Part shown: positions 36,830 through 45,325 of the stretch, piece by piece
Position numbering within the stretch: position 1 is the stretch's first letter
Layout of the letters: the number at the start of each line of letters is the position of its first letter
Assembly: GCF_000153725.1 (NCBI RefSeq)
Contig: NZ_DS022276.1
Location: forward strand, 2,326,491-2,390,490
Direction: 5' to 3'
Length of the DNA stretch: 64,000 nucleotides
From: Salipiger bermudensis HTCC2601
GTDB taxonomy: Bacteria; Pseudomonadota; Alphaproteobacteria; Rhodobacterales; Rhodobacteraceae
Notes under the pieces: model-generated
Told to the model about the DNA's origin: nothing
The model's database searches: none
Seen by the model: the letters and a program-made list of their open reading frames with translations, nothing else
Translations under genes and position numbers: made by a program

Positions 36830-37819
36830 ATGGATATCGAGGATCTGGCAGAGCGCATCCTGGCCGGCGAGCGGCGGGCCCTGGCGCGGGCGATCACGCT
36901 GGTGGAGAGCGGGCGCGCCGATCATCGGGCGCAGGCACGGGCGCTGATCGAGCGGCTGCACGGTCACGAGAACGTCGCGCTGCGGGTCGGGCTCTCGGGC
37001 ACGCCCGGGGTCGGCAAGTCGACCTTCATCGAGGCGTTCGGAATGATGCTCACCGCGCAGGGGCTCAAGGTGGCGGTGCTGGCGGTGGATCCGTCCTCGG
37101 CGCGCTCGGGCGGGTCGATCCTTGGCGACAAGACCCGGATGGAACGGCTGTCGCGGGACCGCAACGCCTTTATCCGGCCGTCTCCCTCGCAATCGCACCT
37201 GGGCGGCGTGGCGCGGCGCACCCGCGAGGCGATCGATCTCTGCGAGGCGGCGGGGTTCGACGTCATCCTGATCGAGACCGTGGGGGTGGGCCAGTCGGAG
37301 ACCGTGGTGGCCGAGATGTCGGACCTGTTCCTGCTGCTGCTGGCGCCCGCCGGGGGCGACGAGCTGCAAGGGGTGAAGCGCGGCATCATGGAGACCGCCG
37401 ACATCATCCTGATCAACAAGGCCGATGGCGATCTCAAGGCCACCGCGACGCGGACCTGCGCCGATTATGCGGGCGCTCTGCGGCTGCTGCGCAAGCGGGC
37501 GCAGGATCCGGAGGGATTCCCCAAGGCGCTCACCGTCTCGGCGGTGGAGGAGAACGGGCTCGACCGGGCGTGGGACGAGATGACCGCGCTCAGCGACTGG
37601 CGTCGCGAGACTGGGCATTTCGAGGCGCGCCGGGCGGCGCAGGCGCGCTACTGGTTCGAGGCGGAGGTGCGCGAGGGGTTGCTGGCGCGGCTGCGGCGCG
37701 AGCCGGTCAAGGGCGCGATGGCGGCGCTGGCGCACCAGGTCGAGGACGGCGAGATCAGCGCGGCCGCCGCGGCGGAGGAGCTGCTCGAGACCTATCTTGG
37801 CGAGGTGCCGCAGGTCTGA
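36830..37819 (+). CDS. meaB: Methylmalonyl-CoA mutase-associated GTPase MeaB
   Basis: This 329-residue G3E-family GTPase guards and loads B12 into methylmalonyl-CoA mutase. The P-loop is G57TPGVGKS64; switch blocks include [31 protein letters not shown] and the NKAD specificity motif (ILINKADGD). A C-terminal dimer arm is present. The mutase gene is not adjacent in this window. The start at 36830 lies 3 bp after a short spurious ORF's stop; the RBS is modest. Confidence 0.93.
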   Translation: MDIEDLAERILAGERRALARAITLVESGRADHRAQARALIERLHGHENVALRVGLSGTPGVGKSTFIEAFGMMLTAQGLKVAVLAVDPSSARSGGSILGDKTRMERLSRDRNAFIRPSPSQSHLGGVARRTREAIDLCEAAGFDVILIETVGVGQSETVVAEMSDLFLLLLAPAGGDELQGVKRGIMETADIILINKADGDLKATATRTCADYAGALRLLRKRAQDPEGFPKALTVSAVEENGLDRAWDEMTALSDWRRETGHFEARRAAQARYWFEAEVREGLLARLRREPVKGAMAALAHQVEDGEISAAAAAEELLETYLGEVPQV

Positions 37820-37985
37820 GGGGGATTCGGGCCGACTCTGCGACGGCCTTTGACGCCCCGCCGGAGCGGTGGCTCGACATCGCGAAATCCGCGTGAAACA
37901 AGCGGTTTCACGGCCTTTGGCAAAGCCCCGGTGGAAGGGGTTGACGCGCGAGGGGCTTGGAGCTAGAGAAGCCCGACCAGATTCC

Positions 37986-38008
37986 GGGCGCCCCTGGTGG
38001 CGCCCTTT
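37986..38008 (+). terminator. Hairpin with short T-run upstream of rpmB
   Basis: GGGCGCC–6 nt–GGCGCCC followed by TTT. It is 71 bp before rpmB and 166 bp after meaB, so it could end the meaB transcript or act in the rpmB leader. Confidence 0.45.
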
Positions 38009-38079
38009 CATATTGGCGGAACGATCGGCAGGAGCTGCCTCTCACCGGTCCGAAGCCCCGAGACGATGAGGATGGACCC

Positions 38080-38370
38080 ATGTCGCGCGTATGCGAACTG
38101 ACCGGCAAAGGCCCGATGACGGGTCACAATGTTAGCCACGCCAACAACAAGACCAAGCGGCGCTTCCTGCCGAACCTGAACGATGTGACGCTGCAGTCCG
38201 AGACCCTGGGTCGCGGCGTGAAGCTGCGCATCTCGGCTTCGGCCCTGCGCTCGGTGGACCACCGCGGCGGCCTGGACAAGTTCCTGGACAAGGCCAAGGA
38301 CGCCGAACTCAGCGCCACCGCGCTGAAGGTGAAGAAAGAGATTGCAAAGGCCCGCGCAGCGCAGGCCTGA
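38080..38370 (+). CDS. rpmB: 50S ribosomal protein L28
   Basis: This 96-residue product starts [20 protein letters not shown], the invariant L28 N-terminus, followed by [18 protein letters not shown] and [27 protein letters not shown] precedes the ATG by 6 nt. It is followed by a strong terminator. Confidence 0.98.
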   Translation: MSRVCELTGKGPMTGHNVSHANNKTKRRFLPNLNDVTLQSETLGRGVKLRISASALRSVDHRGGLDKFLDKAKDAELSATALKVKKEIAKARAAQA

Positions 38371-38397
38371 GCCACTTGATTCCACAGAATCATCCAC

Positions 38398-38434
38398 AGC
38401 CCCGATGCCAGCCGCATCGGGGCTGTTTCCTTTT
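38398..38434 (+). terminator. Rho-independent terminator of rpmB
   Basis: A 10-bp perfect stem AGCCCCGATG/CATCGGGGCT (38398–38407 and 38415–38424), 7-nt loop, then GTTTCCTTTTG. Confidence 0.9.
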
Positions 38435-38439
38435 GTCAC

Positions 38440-38826
38440 ATGACAATTCGGGCCATGTTGCCTAAACCTTCGGCGATGGTTCGGAAAAGATATCCACTGG
38501 TCGCATTTTTGCTGGTTCTGGCGGTCGCGCTGACCGGGTTCCAGATGGCATTCGCGCGCGCCCAGCCGCAACCCGTCGGTCAGATGGTGATCTGTACCGG
38601 GCTGGGTCTGACCACGGTGATGGTCGATTCCGAAGGCGCTCCGGTGTCGCAGAGCCATGTCTGCCCCGACGGCCTCCTGACCCTATTCCTCTCCGCCGGC
38701 GGCGCCTGGGAATCGCCTGTGCGTCTGCTGGACTGGGTTCCTCTGCCGCAGATCATGGTGACGGTGCGCGGGCAGGGGCTGCAGGCCCCGCGCGCGCAGG
38801 CGCGTGATCCGCCGGTCCGGGTCTGA
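38440..38826 (+). CDS. Hypothetical exported protein upstream of a copper chaperone
   Basis: The product is up to 128 residues. A basic N-terminus and one hydrophobic segment (YPLVAFLLVLAVALTGFQMA) form a signal peptide or anchor. The mature part has MVICTGLGLTTVMVDSEG and SHVCPDGLLTLFLS, two cysteines as in small DUF2946-like proteins encoded beside copper-handling genes. ATG 38440 directly follows the rpmB terminator and lacks an RBS; ATG 38455 or 38476 are alternatives. Probably co-transcribed with the PCu(A)C gene 50 bp downstream. A role in copper handling is inferred from context. Confidence 0.6.
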   Translation: MTIRAMLPKPSAMVRKRYPLVAFLLVLAVALTGFQMAFARAQPQPVGQMVICTGLGLTTVMVDSEGAPVSQSHVCPDGLLTLFLSAGGAWESPVRLLDWVPLPQIMVTVRGQGLQAPRAQARDPPVRV

Positions 38827-38876
38827 TCTCCCAAAGACAGACCTCACGGACCCACAAAGATCACAGGACAGACAAG

Positions 38877-39341
38877 ATGAAATCCCTGATTCTCGCCGGC
38901 GCCGCCGCGCTGGCCCTTTCGACGCCCGCCCTCGCCGACATCGCCGTGCACGACGCTTATGCCCGCAGCGCCATGGCCAGCGCCAAGACAGGCGCCGCCT
39001 TCATGGTGATCGAGAACACCGGCGACAGCGACGACCGGCTGGTCTCGGCCACCTCCGACGCCGCGATGAAGGTCGAACTGCACACCCACGTGGCCGACGG
39101 CAACGGCGTGATGAAGATGATGGAGGTCGAGGAAGGCTTCGTCATCCCCGCGAATGGCCAGCACGCGTTGGCGCGCGGCGGTGACCACGTGATGTTCATG
39201 GGGCTGACCGGCCCCTTCGTGCAGGACGAGACCGTCACTGTCACGCTGACCTTCGAGAACGCCGGCGAGATGGTGGTCGAGATACCGGTGGATCTCGAGC
39301 GTCAGCCGACGCATGGCGCTATGAACAAGATGAGCAACTGA
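38877..39341 (+). CDS. Periplasmic copper chaperone PCu(A)C
   Basis: The product is 154 residues. Signal peptide (MKSLILAGAAALALSTPALA) then the single cupredoxin-like domain with the copper ligands in order: a His/Met pair in VELHTHVADGNGVMKMM and a His/Met pair in GGDHVMFMGL (the H(M)-x10-M-x21-H-x-M pattern). It delivers Cu(I) to the Cu(A) or Cu(B) centre of cytochrome oxidase. A trailing His/Met-rich end (PTHGAMNKMSN) may add metal affinity. ScoI is not adjacent. Confidence 0.93.
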   Translation: MKSLILAGAAALALSTPALADIAVHDAYARSAMASAKTGAAFMVIENTGDSDDRLVSATSDAAMKVELHTHVADGNGVMKMMEVEEGFVIPANGQHALARGGDHVMFMGLTGPFVQDETVTVTLTFENAGEMVVEIPVDLERQPTHGAMNKMSN

Positions 39342-39363
39342 GCGCTCAGCCGGTGATGAGAGA

Positions 39364-39397
39364 GGCCGCGTCCGGGGCAGACCCGGGCGCGGCCTTT
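39364..39397. terminator. Terminator between the copper chaperone gene and cobB
   Basis: GGCCGCG-T-CCGGG and CCCGGG-CGCGGCC form a long GC stem with a short loop, followed by TTTCC on the + strand. It serves the + strand gene ending at 39341 and possibly the convergent one. Confidence 0.75.
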
Positions 39398-39410
39398 CCG
39401 TGTCCGGGCC

Positions 39411-40100
39411 TCAGTCGAGCAGCTCTGCGACCCAGGCGGGCACCACCTCGCTGGCGGGGCCGATGCGGTGATCCTCGAACGCGCCCGTGATCTCGCTCTC
39501 GGCCAGGTTCAGCTCGATGGTCCGGGCACCGGCATAGGCCGCGCCCTGCACGAAGCCCGCCGCCGGGTAGACCTGACCCGAGGTGCCGATCGCGGCGAAG
39601 AGGTCACAGCCCAGCAGGTGATCCTCGATCTCGTCCATGTGGTAGGGCATCTCGCCGAACCAGACGATGTCGGGGCGGCCCGTGGGGGCGGCGCAGGCCG
39701 GGCAGGGCTCACCGGGAGACATCTGGGGCGGGGCGGTCCAGCGGTGGCCGCAGGCAAAGCACAGCGCGCCCGAGAGCTCGCCGTGCATGTGGATCGCGGT
39801 GGCGCCGGCTTTCTCGTGCAGCCCGTCGACATTCTGCGTCACGATCACCACCTCGCCGGGCCAGTCGCGCTGCAGCCGCGCCAGCGCTGTGTGAGCCGGG
39901 TTCGGCACGGCACTTGCGGCCTGCACCCGGCGGGCATTGTAGAAGCCGTGCACCAGCGCGGGATCGCGCGCGAACCCTTCGGGCGTGGCGACGTCCTCGA
40001 TGCGGTGCTTCGCCCAGAGCCCACCCTCGTCGCGGAAGGTGCCAAGGCCGCTTTCGGCCGAGATGCCGGCTCCGGTGAGGATCACGATCTTGTCGGCCAT
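39411..40100 (-). CDS. cobB: Sir2-family NAD-dependent protein deacylase
   Basis: The product is 229 residues. NAD-binding GAGISAESGLGTFR, catalytic H106 (IHMHGEL), QNVDGLHEKAG, and a zinc site with C114, C117, C133 and C136. The Y54-x-x-R57 in FYNARR is the pair that selects succinyl/malonyl-lysine in SIRT5-class enzymes and E. coli CobB, so desuccinylation is likely as well as deacetylation. It is divergent from a low-molecular-weight phosphatase. Confidence 0.95.
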   Translation of the reverse strand: MADKIVILTGAGISAESGLGTFRDEGGLWAKHRIEDVATPEGFARDPALVHGFYNARRVQAASAVPNPAHTALARLQRDWPGEVVIVTQNVDGLHEKAGATAIHMHGELSGALCFACGHRWTAPPQMSPGEPCPACAAPTGRPDIVWFGEMPYHMDEIEDHLLGCDLFAAIGTSGQVYPAAGFVQGAAYAGARTIELNLAESEITGAFEDHRIGPASEVVPAWVAELLD

Positions 40101-40154
40101 GCTTTTCCCTTCCTGGCTGCCGCGTTAGGCTCCGGCGCAAAAGGAGCGCGCCCC

Positions 40155-40610
40155 ATGACCCAGAGTATCCTCTTCGTCTGCCTCGGCAATATCTGCCGTT
40201 CGCCCTCGGCCGAGGGGGTGGTGCGGCAGATGGCGGCGGAGCGCGGGCTGTCGCTGCAACTGGACAGCGCCGGCACCGGCACGTGGCATCTGGGCGATCC
40301 ACCCTACGCGCCGATGCAGGCCGCCGCCAGTGCGCGGGGCTATGACCTTTCGGCGTTGCGGGCGCGGCAGGTCAGCCGGTCGGATTTCGACCGCTTCGAC
40401 CTGATCGTGGCAATGGACGGCGACAACCTCGCCAATCTCGAAGCGATGCGGCCGGGGCAGGGCGGTGCCCAGCTGCGGCTGTTCACCGACTACGCCGCGT
40501 CCACCGGCGCGCGCGAGGTGCCCGATCCGTATTTCACCCGCGATTTCGACGGCACGCTTGATCTGATCGAGATCGCCGCCCAAGGGCTTCTGGATCAGCT
40601 CTCGGAATAG
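40155..40610 (+). CDS. Low-molecular-weight protein-tyrosine phosphatase
   Basis: The product is 151 residues. P-loop C9-L-G-N-I-C-R15 followed by S, the CX5R(S/T) signature, right at the N-terminus as usual. The general-acid aspartate is in EVPDPYFTRDF near the C-terminus. AAGGAG is present upstream of the ATG. Substrate unknown; the gene is not in a capsule/exopolysaccharide cluster. The 3' end overlaps the convergent small membrane gene by 16 bp. Confidence 0.93.
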   Translation: MTQSILFVCLGNICRSPSAEGVVRQMAAERGLSLQLDSAGTGTWHLGDPPYAPMQAAASARGYDLSALRARQVSRSDFDRFDLIVAMDGDNLANLEAMRPGQGGAQLRLFTDYAASTGAREVPDPYFTRDFDGTLDLIEIAAQGLLDQLSE

Positions 40611-40780
40611 ATCGCGCGTGTGACGAACCAGGTCACCGGGAAGGCGACCACGGCGCCCGCTGCTGCGGAGGCGACGATCGGCACCAGCGTGTCGAAGCCG
40701 GCCACCAGCGCCGCGACGATGAAGCTGCCCGCCAACGTGGTCCCGATCAGCGAGTAGAGAATTCCGGCCAGTCTGAACAT
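40595..40780 (-). CDS. Small two-helix membrane protein, probably oxygen-regulated
   Basis: The 61-residue product MFRLAGILYSLIGTTLAGSF… has two transmembrane helices (about 5–27 and 33–55). GGGAGA lies about 9 nt before ATG. A perfect FNR-type box stands 72 bp upstream of the start, with a TATGAA -10 element about 20 bp past it on the same strand, the spacing of an FNR-activated promoter. The family resembles small 'CTP synthetase-associated'/hypothetical membrane proteins of Rhodobacteraceae, but I cannot name it. Possibly linked to microaerobic membrane function. Confidence 0.75.
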   Translation of the reverse strand: MFRLAGILYSLIGTTLAGSFIVAALVAGFDTLVPIVASAAAGAVVAFPVTWFVTRAIYSES

Positions 40781-40852
40781 GGATCTGTCTCCCGATGGCC
40801 GCCCGGTGGGCGGTCTTCCAGGTGAATTCATATCGAATTTGGAATGTGTTCC

Positions 40853-40866
40853 TTGATCGGGATCAA
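40853..40866. promoter_or_regulatory. Perfect FNR/FnrL-type box
   Basis: TTGATCGGGATCAA matches TTGAT-N4-ATCAA exactly. On the reverse strand a -10-like TATGAA follows at class-II spacing, pointing to the small membrane gene ending at 40595. The box also lies 112 bp before the divergent DUF1353 lipoprotein gene. Confidence 0.75.
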
Positions 40867-40977
40867 GAAAAGAGCAAATGGTCAATTCGGGTATTCAACC
40901 AACGCGCGAGCCTTGCAGTCGCGGCACGGTTGCCGCAGATTCCGCCGTATTGCATTTGAGCTATCAGGATTTCGAGA

Positions 40978-41835
40978 ATGAAGAGATTGCGCATTCTTGG
41001 CGCGGGCCTGCTGATGTTGTCCGCCTGCGCCGCGCCGACCCGGCAAAATATCGATGAACTGCGGGCCATGCAGGAGGTGACCTGCGCCAGCCGCCCCGGC
41101 ACCTGCAGCTACGAGAACAGCCCACTCAAGGTCTCTGATCGGACAGTGACCCTGCCGAAGCGGCCCTACGCGTTCCGCCCGGTGGCGCAGACGCTGCATT
41201 TCACCGATGCGCAACGGCGCCAGTGGACCGCGCCTCGGGGCATCCTGACCGACGGGGCCTCGATTCCGCTGCTCTTCGTGTCCATCGTGGGCCAGCCCAC
41301 CGCGCCGGAATACATCAACGCGGGCGCGCTGCACGACGCCTATTGCGGTGTTGGCAACGAAGGCACGGCGAATTTCCACAATGGCCGCTGGCAGGATGTG
41401 CACCGGATGTTCTTTGATGCCCTGGTGGCCGCGGGGACGCCCGAGCAGCGGGCGAAGGTCCTGTTCGCGGCGGTTTGGCTCGGTGGGCCGCGCTGGGACT
41501 ATCACGTCTCGCTGCAGGAGGTTCCGCAAGGGGCGATGCAGCAGGCGATGCGGCAGGCCAAGCGCTACATCGAAGAGAGAGACCCGTCGTTGTCGGAGCT
41601 GGAAGCATACCTGCTGCGGCTCGAGAAGGGCATCATCCGCAGCCATCCCGACCTGTTCGCCCAGCTTCTGCCTGATGGCGGGGAGGGCCCGCGCCAAGGC
41701 TACGAGGCGCCGGTCGAAGACGAAGCGGAGTACGAGCCGCCGGTGCGCGACGAGCCGGTCTCTGAAGAGCCGGGCCAAGAGTTCCCCGATGAGTACGAGA
41801 TTCCGGGCGACGACTTCACGGATATCGAGCTCTAG
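40978..41835 (+). CDS. DUF1353-containing lipoprotein
   Basis: The product is 285 residues. Lipoprotein signal with lipobox LSAC (residue 17 Cys), then a DUF1353 domain (about 60–175) marked by RGILTDGASIPLLFVSIVG and YINAGALHDAYCGVGNEG, and a later HRMFFDALVAAGTPEQRAK. The tail (~225–285) is acidic, rich in Glu/Asp/Pro. DUF1353 proteins are often phage-tail-associated, but here it is a stand-alone envelope protein. Function unknown. Confidence 0.8.
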   Translation: MKRLRILGAGLLMLSACAAPTRQNIDELRAMQEVTCASRPGTCSYENSPLKVSDRTVTLPKRPYAFRPVAQTLHFTDAQRRQWTAPRGILTDGASIPLLFVSIVGQPTAPEYINAGALHDAYCGVGNEGTANFHNGRWQDVHRMFFDALVAAGTPEQRAKVLFAAVWLGGPRWDYHVSLQEVPQGAMQQAMRQAKRYIEERDPSLSELEAYLLRLEKGIIRSHPDLFAQLLPDGGEGPRQGYEAPVEDEAEYEPPVRDEPVSEEPGQEFPDEYEIPGDDFTDIEL

Positions 41836-41893
41836 GGCGCAGCGCCCCGGGATCTTGCCGGTCGCGTTTCGCCGGCCACGTCTCAAAAAGAAA

Positions 41894-41921
41894 AAGGCGC
41901 CGGAGCTCCGGCGCCTTTATA
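41894..41921. terminator. Bidirectional terminator between the DUF1353 gene and pyrG
   Basis: AAGGCGCCGG-AGCT-CCGGCGCCTT followed by TAT on the + strand and preceded by AAAAAG, giving a T-run on the reverse strand. Serves both convergent genes. Confidence 0.85.
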
Positions 41922-41942
41922 CATCGTCCTCGCGTCGTGGTC

Positions 41943-43586
41943 TCAGACCAAACGCGACACCTCCTTCGCGGCGCGCACGAAATCCTTGAACAGGGGATGC
42001 GGATCGAAGGGCTTGGACTTCAGCTCGGGGTGGAACTGCACGCCGATGAACCACGGGTGATCCGGCCATTCCACAATCTCCGGCAGGCGCCCGTCGGGCG
42101 ACATGCCCGAGAAGCAGATGCCGGCCTCTTCGAGGGGCTTGCGGTACTTGATGTCGACCTCGTAGCGGTGACGGTGACGCTCGTCGATGGTGGTGGTGCC
42201 GTAGACTTCGGCGACCTTGGAACCCTCGGTCAGAACCGCGTCATAGGCACCAAGCCGCATGGTGCCGCCCTTGTCGTCGGCCACCGAGCGGTTCACCTTC
42301 TGGTTGCCCTGCACCCATTCCTTGAGGTGGTAGACCACCGGCTCGAAGCGCTTCTCGCCGGCCTCGTGGTCGAACTCTTCCGAGCCCGCCTTGCTCACGC
42401 CGGCGACGTTGCGGGCCGCTTCGATGACGGCCATCTGCATGCCGAGGCAGATGCCCAGATAGGGCACATTGTGCTCGCGCGCGAACTGCGCTGCCTTGAT
42501 CTTGCCCTCGGTGCCGCGCTCGCCGAAGCCGCCGGGCACGAGGATCGCGTCGTAGTTCTCGAGATAGGGGGCCGCGTCCTCGCGGTCGAAAAGCTCGGCA
42601 TCAACCCAGCTCACCTTGACCTTCACCCGGTTCGCCATGCCGCCATGGGTCAGTGCCTCGGCGATGGACTTATACGCATCCTCGAGCTGGGTGTACTTGC
42701 CCACGATGGCAACGTTGACCTCGCCCTCGGGGTTGTGGATGCGCTCGCTGACGTCGTCCCACTTCTCGAGGTTGGGTCGCGGTGCCGGGGTGATCTGGAA
42801 CGCATCCAGCACCGCCTGATCGAGCCCCTCGCGGTGATAGGCCAGCGGCGCGTCGTAGATCGACGACAGGTCCTGCGCGGCGATCACGCTGTCGGGGCGC
42901 ACGTTGCAGAACAGCGCCAGCTTCTCGCGCTCCTTCTGCGGGATCGGGCCCTCGGAGCGGCAGACGAGGATGTCGGGCGCGATGCCGATCGAGCGGAGTT
43001 CCTTGACCGAGTGCTGGGTCGGCTTGGTCTTCAGCTCGCCGCTGGCCTTGATCCAGGGCAGCAGCGTCAGATGCATGAAGATGCACTGGCCGCGCGGTTT
43101 GTCCTGCGCGTACTGGCGGATCGCCTCGAAGAAGGGCAGGCCCTCGATGTCGCCGACGGTGCCGCCGATCTCGCAGAGCATGAAATCGACCTCGTCCTCG
43201 CCGATCGAAAGCCAGTCCTTGATCTCGTCGGTGACGTGGGGAATCACCTGGATGGTCTTGCCGAGATAATCGCCGCGGCGCTCCTTCTCGAGCACGTTGG
43301 TGTAGATCCGCCCCGACGAGACCGAGTCGGTCTTGCGCGCCGGCACACCGGTGAAGCGCTCGTAATGGCCGAGGTCGAGATCGGTCTCGGCGCCATCATC
43401 GGTGACGAAGACCTCGCCGTGCTCGAAAGGCGACATGGTGCCCGGATCGACGTTGAGATAGGGGTCGAGCTTGCGCAGCCGGACCGAGAAGCCGCGTGCC
43501 TGCAGCAGCGCACCAAGCGCCGCACTGGCAAGGCCCTTGCCCAGCGAAGAAACGACACCGCCTGTGATGAAGATGTAACGTGCCAT
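41943..43586 (-). CDS. pyrG: CTP synthase
   Basis: This 547-residue enzyme makes CTP from UTP, ATP and glutamine. N-terminal synthetase domain ([40 protein letters not shown]) and C-terminal class I glutamine amidotransferase domain with nucleophile C380 in [12 protein letters not shown] and the late [10 protein letters not shown]. Length is standard. It lies downstream of secG, the frequent alphaproteobacterial order. Confidence 0.98.
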   Translation of the reverse strand: MARYIFITGGVVSSLGKGLASAALGALLQARGFSVRLRKLDPYLNVDPGTMSPFEHGEVFVTDDGAETDLDLGHYERFTGVPARKTDSVSSGRIYTNVLEKERRGDYLGKTIQVIPHVTDEIKDWLSIGEDEVDFMLCEIGGTVGDIEGLPFFEAIRQYAQDKPRGQCIFMHLTLLPWIKASGELKTKPTQHSVKELRSIGIAPDILVCRSEGPIPQKEREKLALFCNVRPDSVIAAQDLSSIYDAPLAYHREGLDQAVLDAFQITPAPRPNLEKWDDVSERIHNPEGEVNVAIVGKYTQLEDAYKSIAEALTHGGMANRVKVKVSWVDAELFDREDAAPYLENYDAILVPGGFGERGTEGKIKAAQFAREHNVPYLGICLGMQMAVIEAARNVAGVSKAGSEEFDHEAGEKRFEPVVYHLKEWVQGNQKVNRSVADDKGGTMRLGAYDAVLTEGSKVAEVYGTTTIDERHRHRYEVDIKYRKPLEEAGICFSGMSPDGRLPEIVEWPDHPWFIGVQFHPELKSKPFDPHPLFKDFVRAAKEVSRLV

Positions 43587-43676
43587 TGTGGCAGGACCCC
43601 GTGATTTGCATCTAATTCTGGACACCCACGGGCCTTTCGGACCGCAGCATCACGGGAGTCCATATATAAAGGATTC

Positions 43677-43730
43677 GGGCTGCACTGTCCAGAGAACCGC
43701 AAGATGCTGTTGCGGTTCAGGGTGCAGCCC
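43677..43730. terminator. Two-tier hairpin between secG and pyrG
   Basis: Outer arms GGGCTGCAC/GTGCAGCCC (43677–43685, 43722–43730) enclose inner arms GAACCGCAA/TTGCGGTTC (43694–43702, 43710–43718), both perfect 9-mers. On the reverse strand it is followed by GAATCCTTTATATATGG: a weak T-run for secG termination and a TATATA-type -10 box for pyrG. Confidence 0.6.
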
Positions 43731-43759
43731 TCAATCTATGGTGGTTTGGCCAGAAGGCC

Positions 43760-44143
43760 TTAGTCTGCGCGCGGAACCAGCGGCGCGTCGGGCGCGGTTT
43801 CGCTGTCGGAGGCCGACGGCGGCGGCAGCAGCGCGTCGGTGTCGATCTCGCCCGGTGCGGTCTGCTCCGTGGCCGGCGCCGAGCCCGATCCGCCGAGGCG
43901 GTCCATGACCGAGACGCCCGAGGCATCCTGAGCGGCCAGGATCGTCAGCGTGATCGACGTCACGATGAAGCCGATCGCCAGGATCCATGTCACCTTGCCG
44001 AGCGCGGTCGCGGCCGCGCGCTGGCTCATGGCGCCACCGCCACCACCCATGCCGAGCCCGCCCCCTTCGGAGCGCTGCAGCAGCACCGCGCCGATCAGCG
44101 ACAGCGCGAGAAGAAGATGGACGATGAGAATGACGTTCTGCAT
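43760..44143 (-). CDS. secG: Preprotein translocase subunit SecG
   Basis: The product is 127 residues. Two transmembrane helices flank the conserved cytoplasmic loop GAVLLQRSEGGGLGMGGGGG, then ALGKVTWILAIGFIVTSITLTI. The C-terminal tail is Pro/Ala/Asp-rich and variable. It is part of the SecYEG channel. Confidence 0.95.
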   Translation of the reverse strand: MQNVILIVHLLLALSLIGAVLLQRSEGGGLGMGGGGGAMSQRAAATALGKVTWILAIGFIVTSITLTILAAQDASGVSVMDRLGGSGSAPATEQTAPGEIDTDALLPPPSASDSETAPDAPLVPRAD

Positions 44144-44309
44144 GGAAGGTCCCGAAGCCTGCGGTCTTGGCGCGCTATGTAGGGGAAGCCGCTGATGGGC
44201 GCAACCCGCGAGATGGGCCTGTCGGTCAGGGGGAGCGGTTGACGCCACGGGCAGGGGGCAGTGCGGGCGGCGCCCGACGGAAAGATGACTCGAATGACTC
44301 TCTTTATGA

Positions 44310-44337
44310 TTGAATCAACTCGGTGGGAAAATAATTG
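44310..44337 (+). promoter_or_regulatory. Promoter of the DMT transporter gene
   Basis: TTGAAT (44310–44315), 16-bp spacer, TAATTG (44332–44337). An 11-bp palindrome TGATTGAATCA (44307–44317) overlaps the -35 box and could be an operator. Confidence 0.4.
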
Positions 44338-44383
44338 AGGTAGTGTATTGCCCGAAAGCCGGGCGCTCGCTACCGTCGCCATC

Positions 44384-45325
44384 ATGAGACAGGACAGACC
44401 CCTTCTCGGCATCGCTCTGATGCTCGGTTTCTGCATCATTGCGCCGCTCGCCGACGCGGTGGCGAAGCTCATTGCCGACAAGGTGCCGCTTGCCGAGCTG
44501 GTCTTCTTCCGCTTCGCGGTTCAGGCGGCGCTCTTGGTGCCCTTGATGCTGCTGACAGGGCGCAGCTTCCGCCTGCGCCGGCGGGTTGCTGGGATCGTGT
44601 TCCTGCGCACGCTCATGCATATTCTCGGCATCGGCATGATGGTGACCGCGCTGCGTTACCTGCCGCTTGCCGATGCCATCGCCATTGCCTTCGTCATGCC
44701 CTTCATGTTGCTGATACTGGGTCATTATTTCATGGGGGAAGAGGTCGGCTGGCGCCGCCTCGTGGCGTGCGCGATCGGCTTTATCGGCACGCTTCTCGTG
44801 GTCCAGCCCGCGTTCAGCGATGTCGGCTGGCCGGCGCTGTTACCGCTGGGCGTGGCGCTCAACTTCTCGCTCTTCATGATCACCACGCGGCAGATCTCGC
44901 GCGATATCGATGCGGTGTCACTGCAGGCGATCTCCGGTCTGATGGCGATGGTGGTGATCGCGCCGATGATGTTGCTCCTGCCTGCCGGCCGCATCCCCGA
45001 GATCCAGTGGGTGTCGGTCTCGCTCGAGACCTGGTCGCTGCTGCTGTCGATCGGTCTGCTCGGCACCGTGGCGCATCTGCTCATGACCTGGTCTCTGCGC
45101 TACGCGCCGGGGGCCACGCTGGCGCCGATGCAATATCTCGAGATGCCCTTTGCCACGCTGTTCGGCTTCATGATCTTTCAGGAACTGCCGAATCCCGTGG
45201 CGACGCTGGGGATCTGCATCATCATGTCCGCGGGCCTCTTCATCCTCGCGCGCGAGCGGGCCATCCATCGGGCGCAGAAAGCAGCGCCCGCGCCAGTTCC
45301 GGAAGGTGTGACACCGGCAGAATGA
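44384..45325 (+). CDS. DMT-superfamily (EamA-type) transporter
   Basis: The product is 313 residues with ten predicted transmembrane helices in two EamA repeats; the first is about 10–135 (FFRFAVQAALLVPLML…ALRYLPLADAIAIAFVMPFM), the second about 145–290 (ITTRQISRDIDAVSLQAISG…SLRYAPGATLAPMQYLEMPF). Likely exports or imports a small metabolite; substrate unknown. ATG 44384 gives a normal N-terminus; TTG 44348 is also possible. Its 3' end overlaps the convergent thiamine gene by 86 bp. Confidence 0.88.
   Translation: MRQDRPLLGIALMLGFCIIAPLADAVAKLIADKVPLAELVFFRFAVQAALLVPLMLLTGRSFRLRRRVAGIVFLRTLMHILGIGMMVTALRYLPLADAIAIAFVMPFMLLILGHYFMGEEVGWRRLVACAIGFIGTLLVVQPAFSDVGWPALLPLGVALNFSLFMITTRQISRDIDAVSLQAISGLMAMVVIAPMMLLLPAGRIPEIQWVSVSLETWSLLLSIGLLGTVAHLLMTWSLRYAPGATLAPMQYLEMPFATLFGFMIFQELPNPVATLGICIIMSAGLFILARERAIHRAQKAAPAPVPEGVTPAE

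Noticed and set aside
34210..37896. 1228-codon open frame across hrpB and meaB
   Set aside because: It runs antisense to hrpB and out of frame over meaB, both well supported; no RBS or domain.
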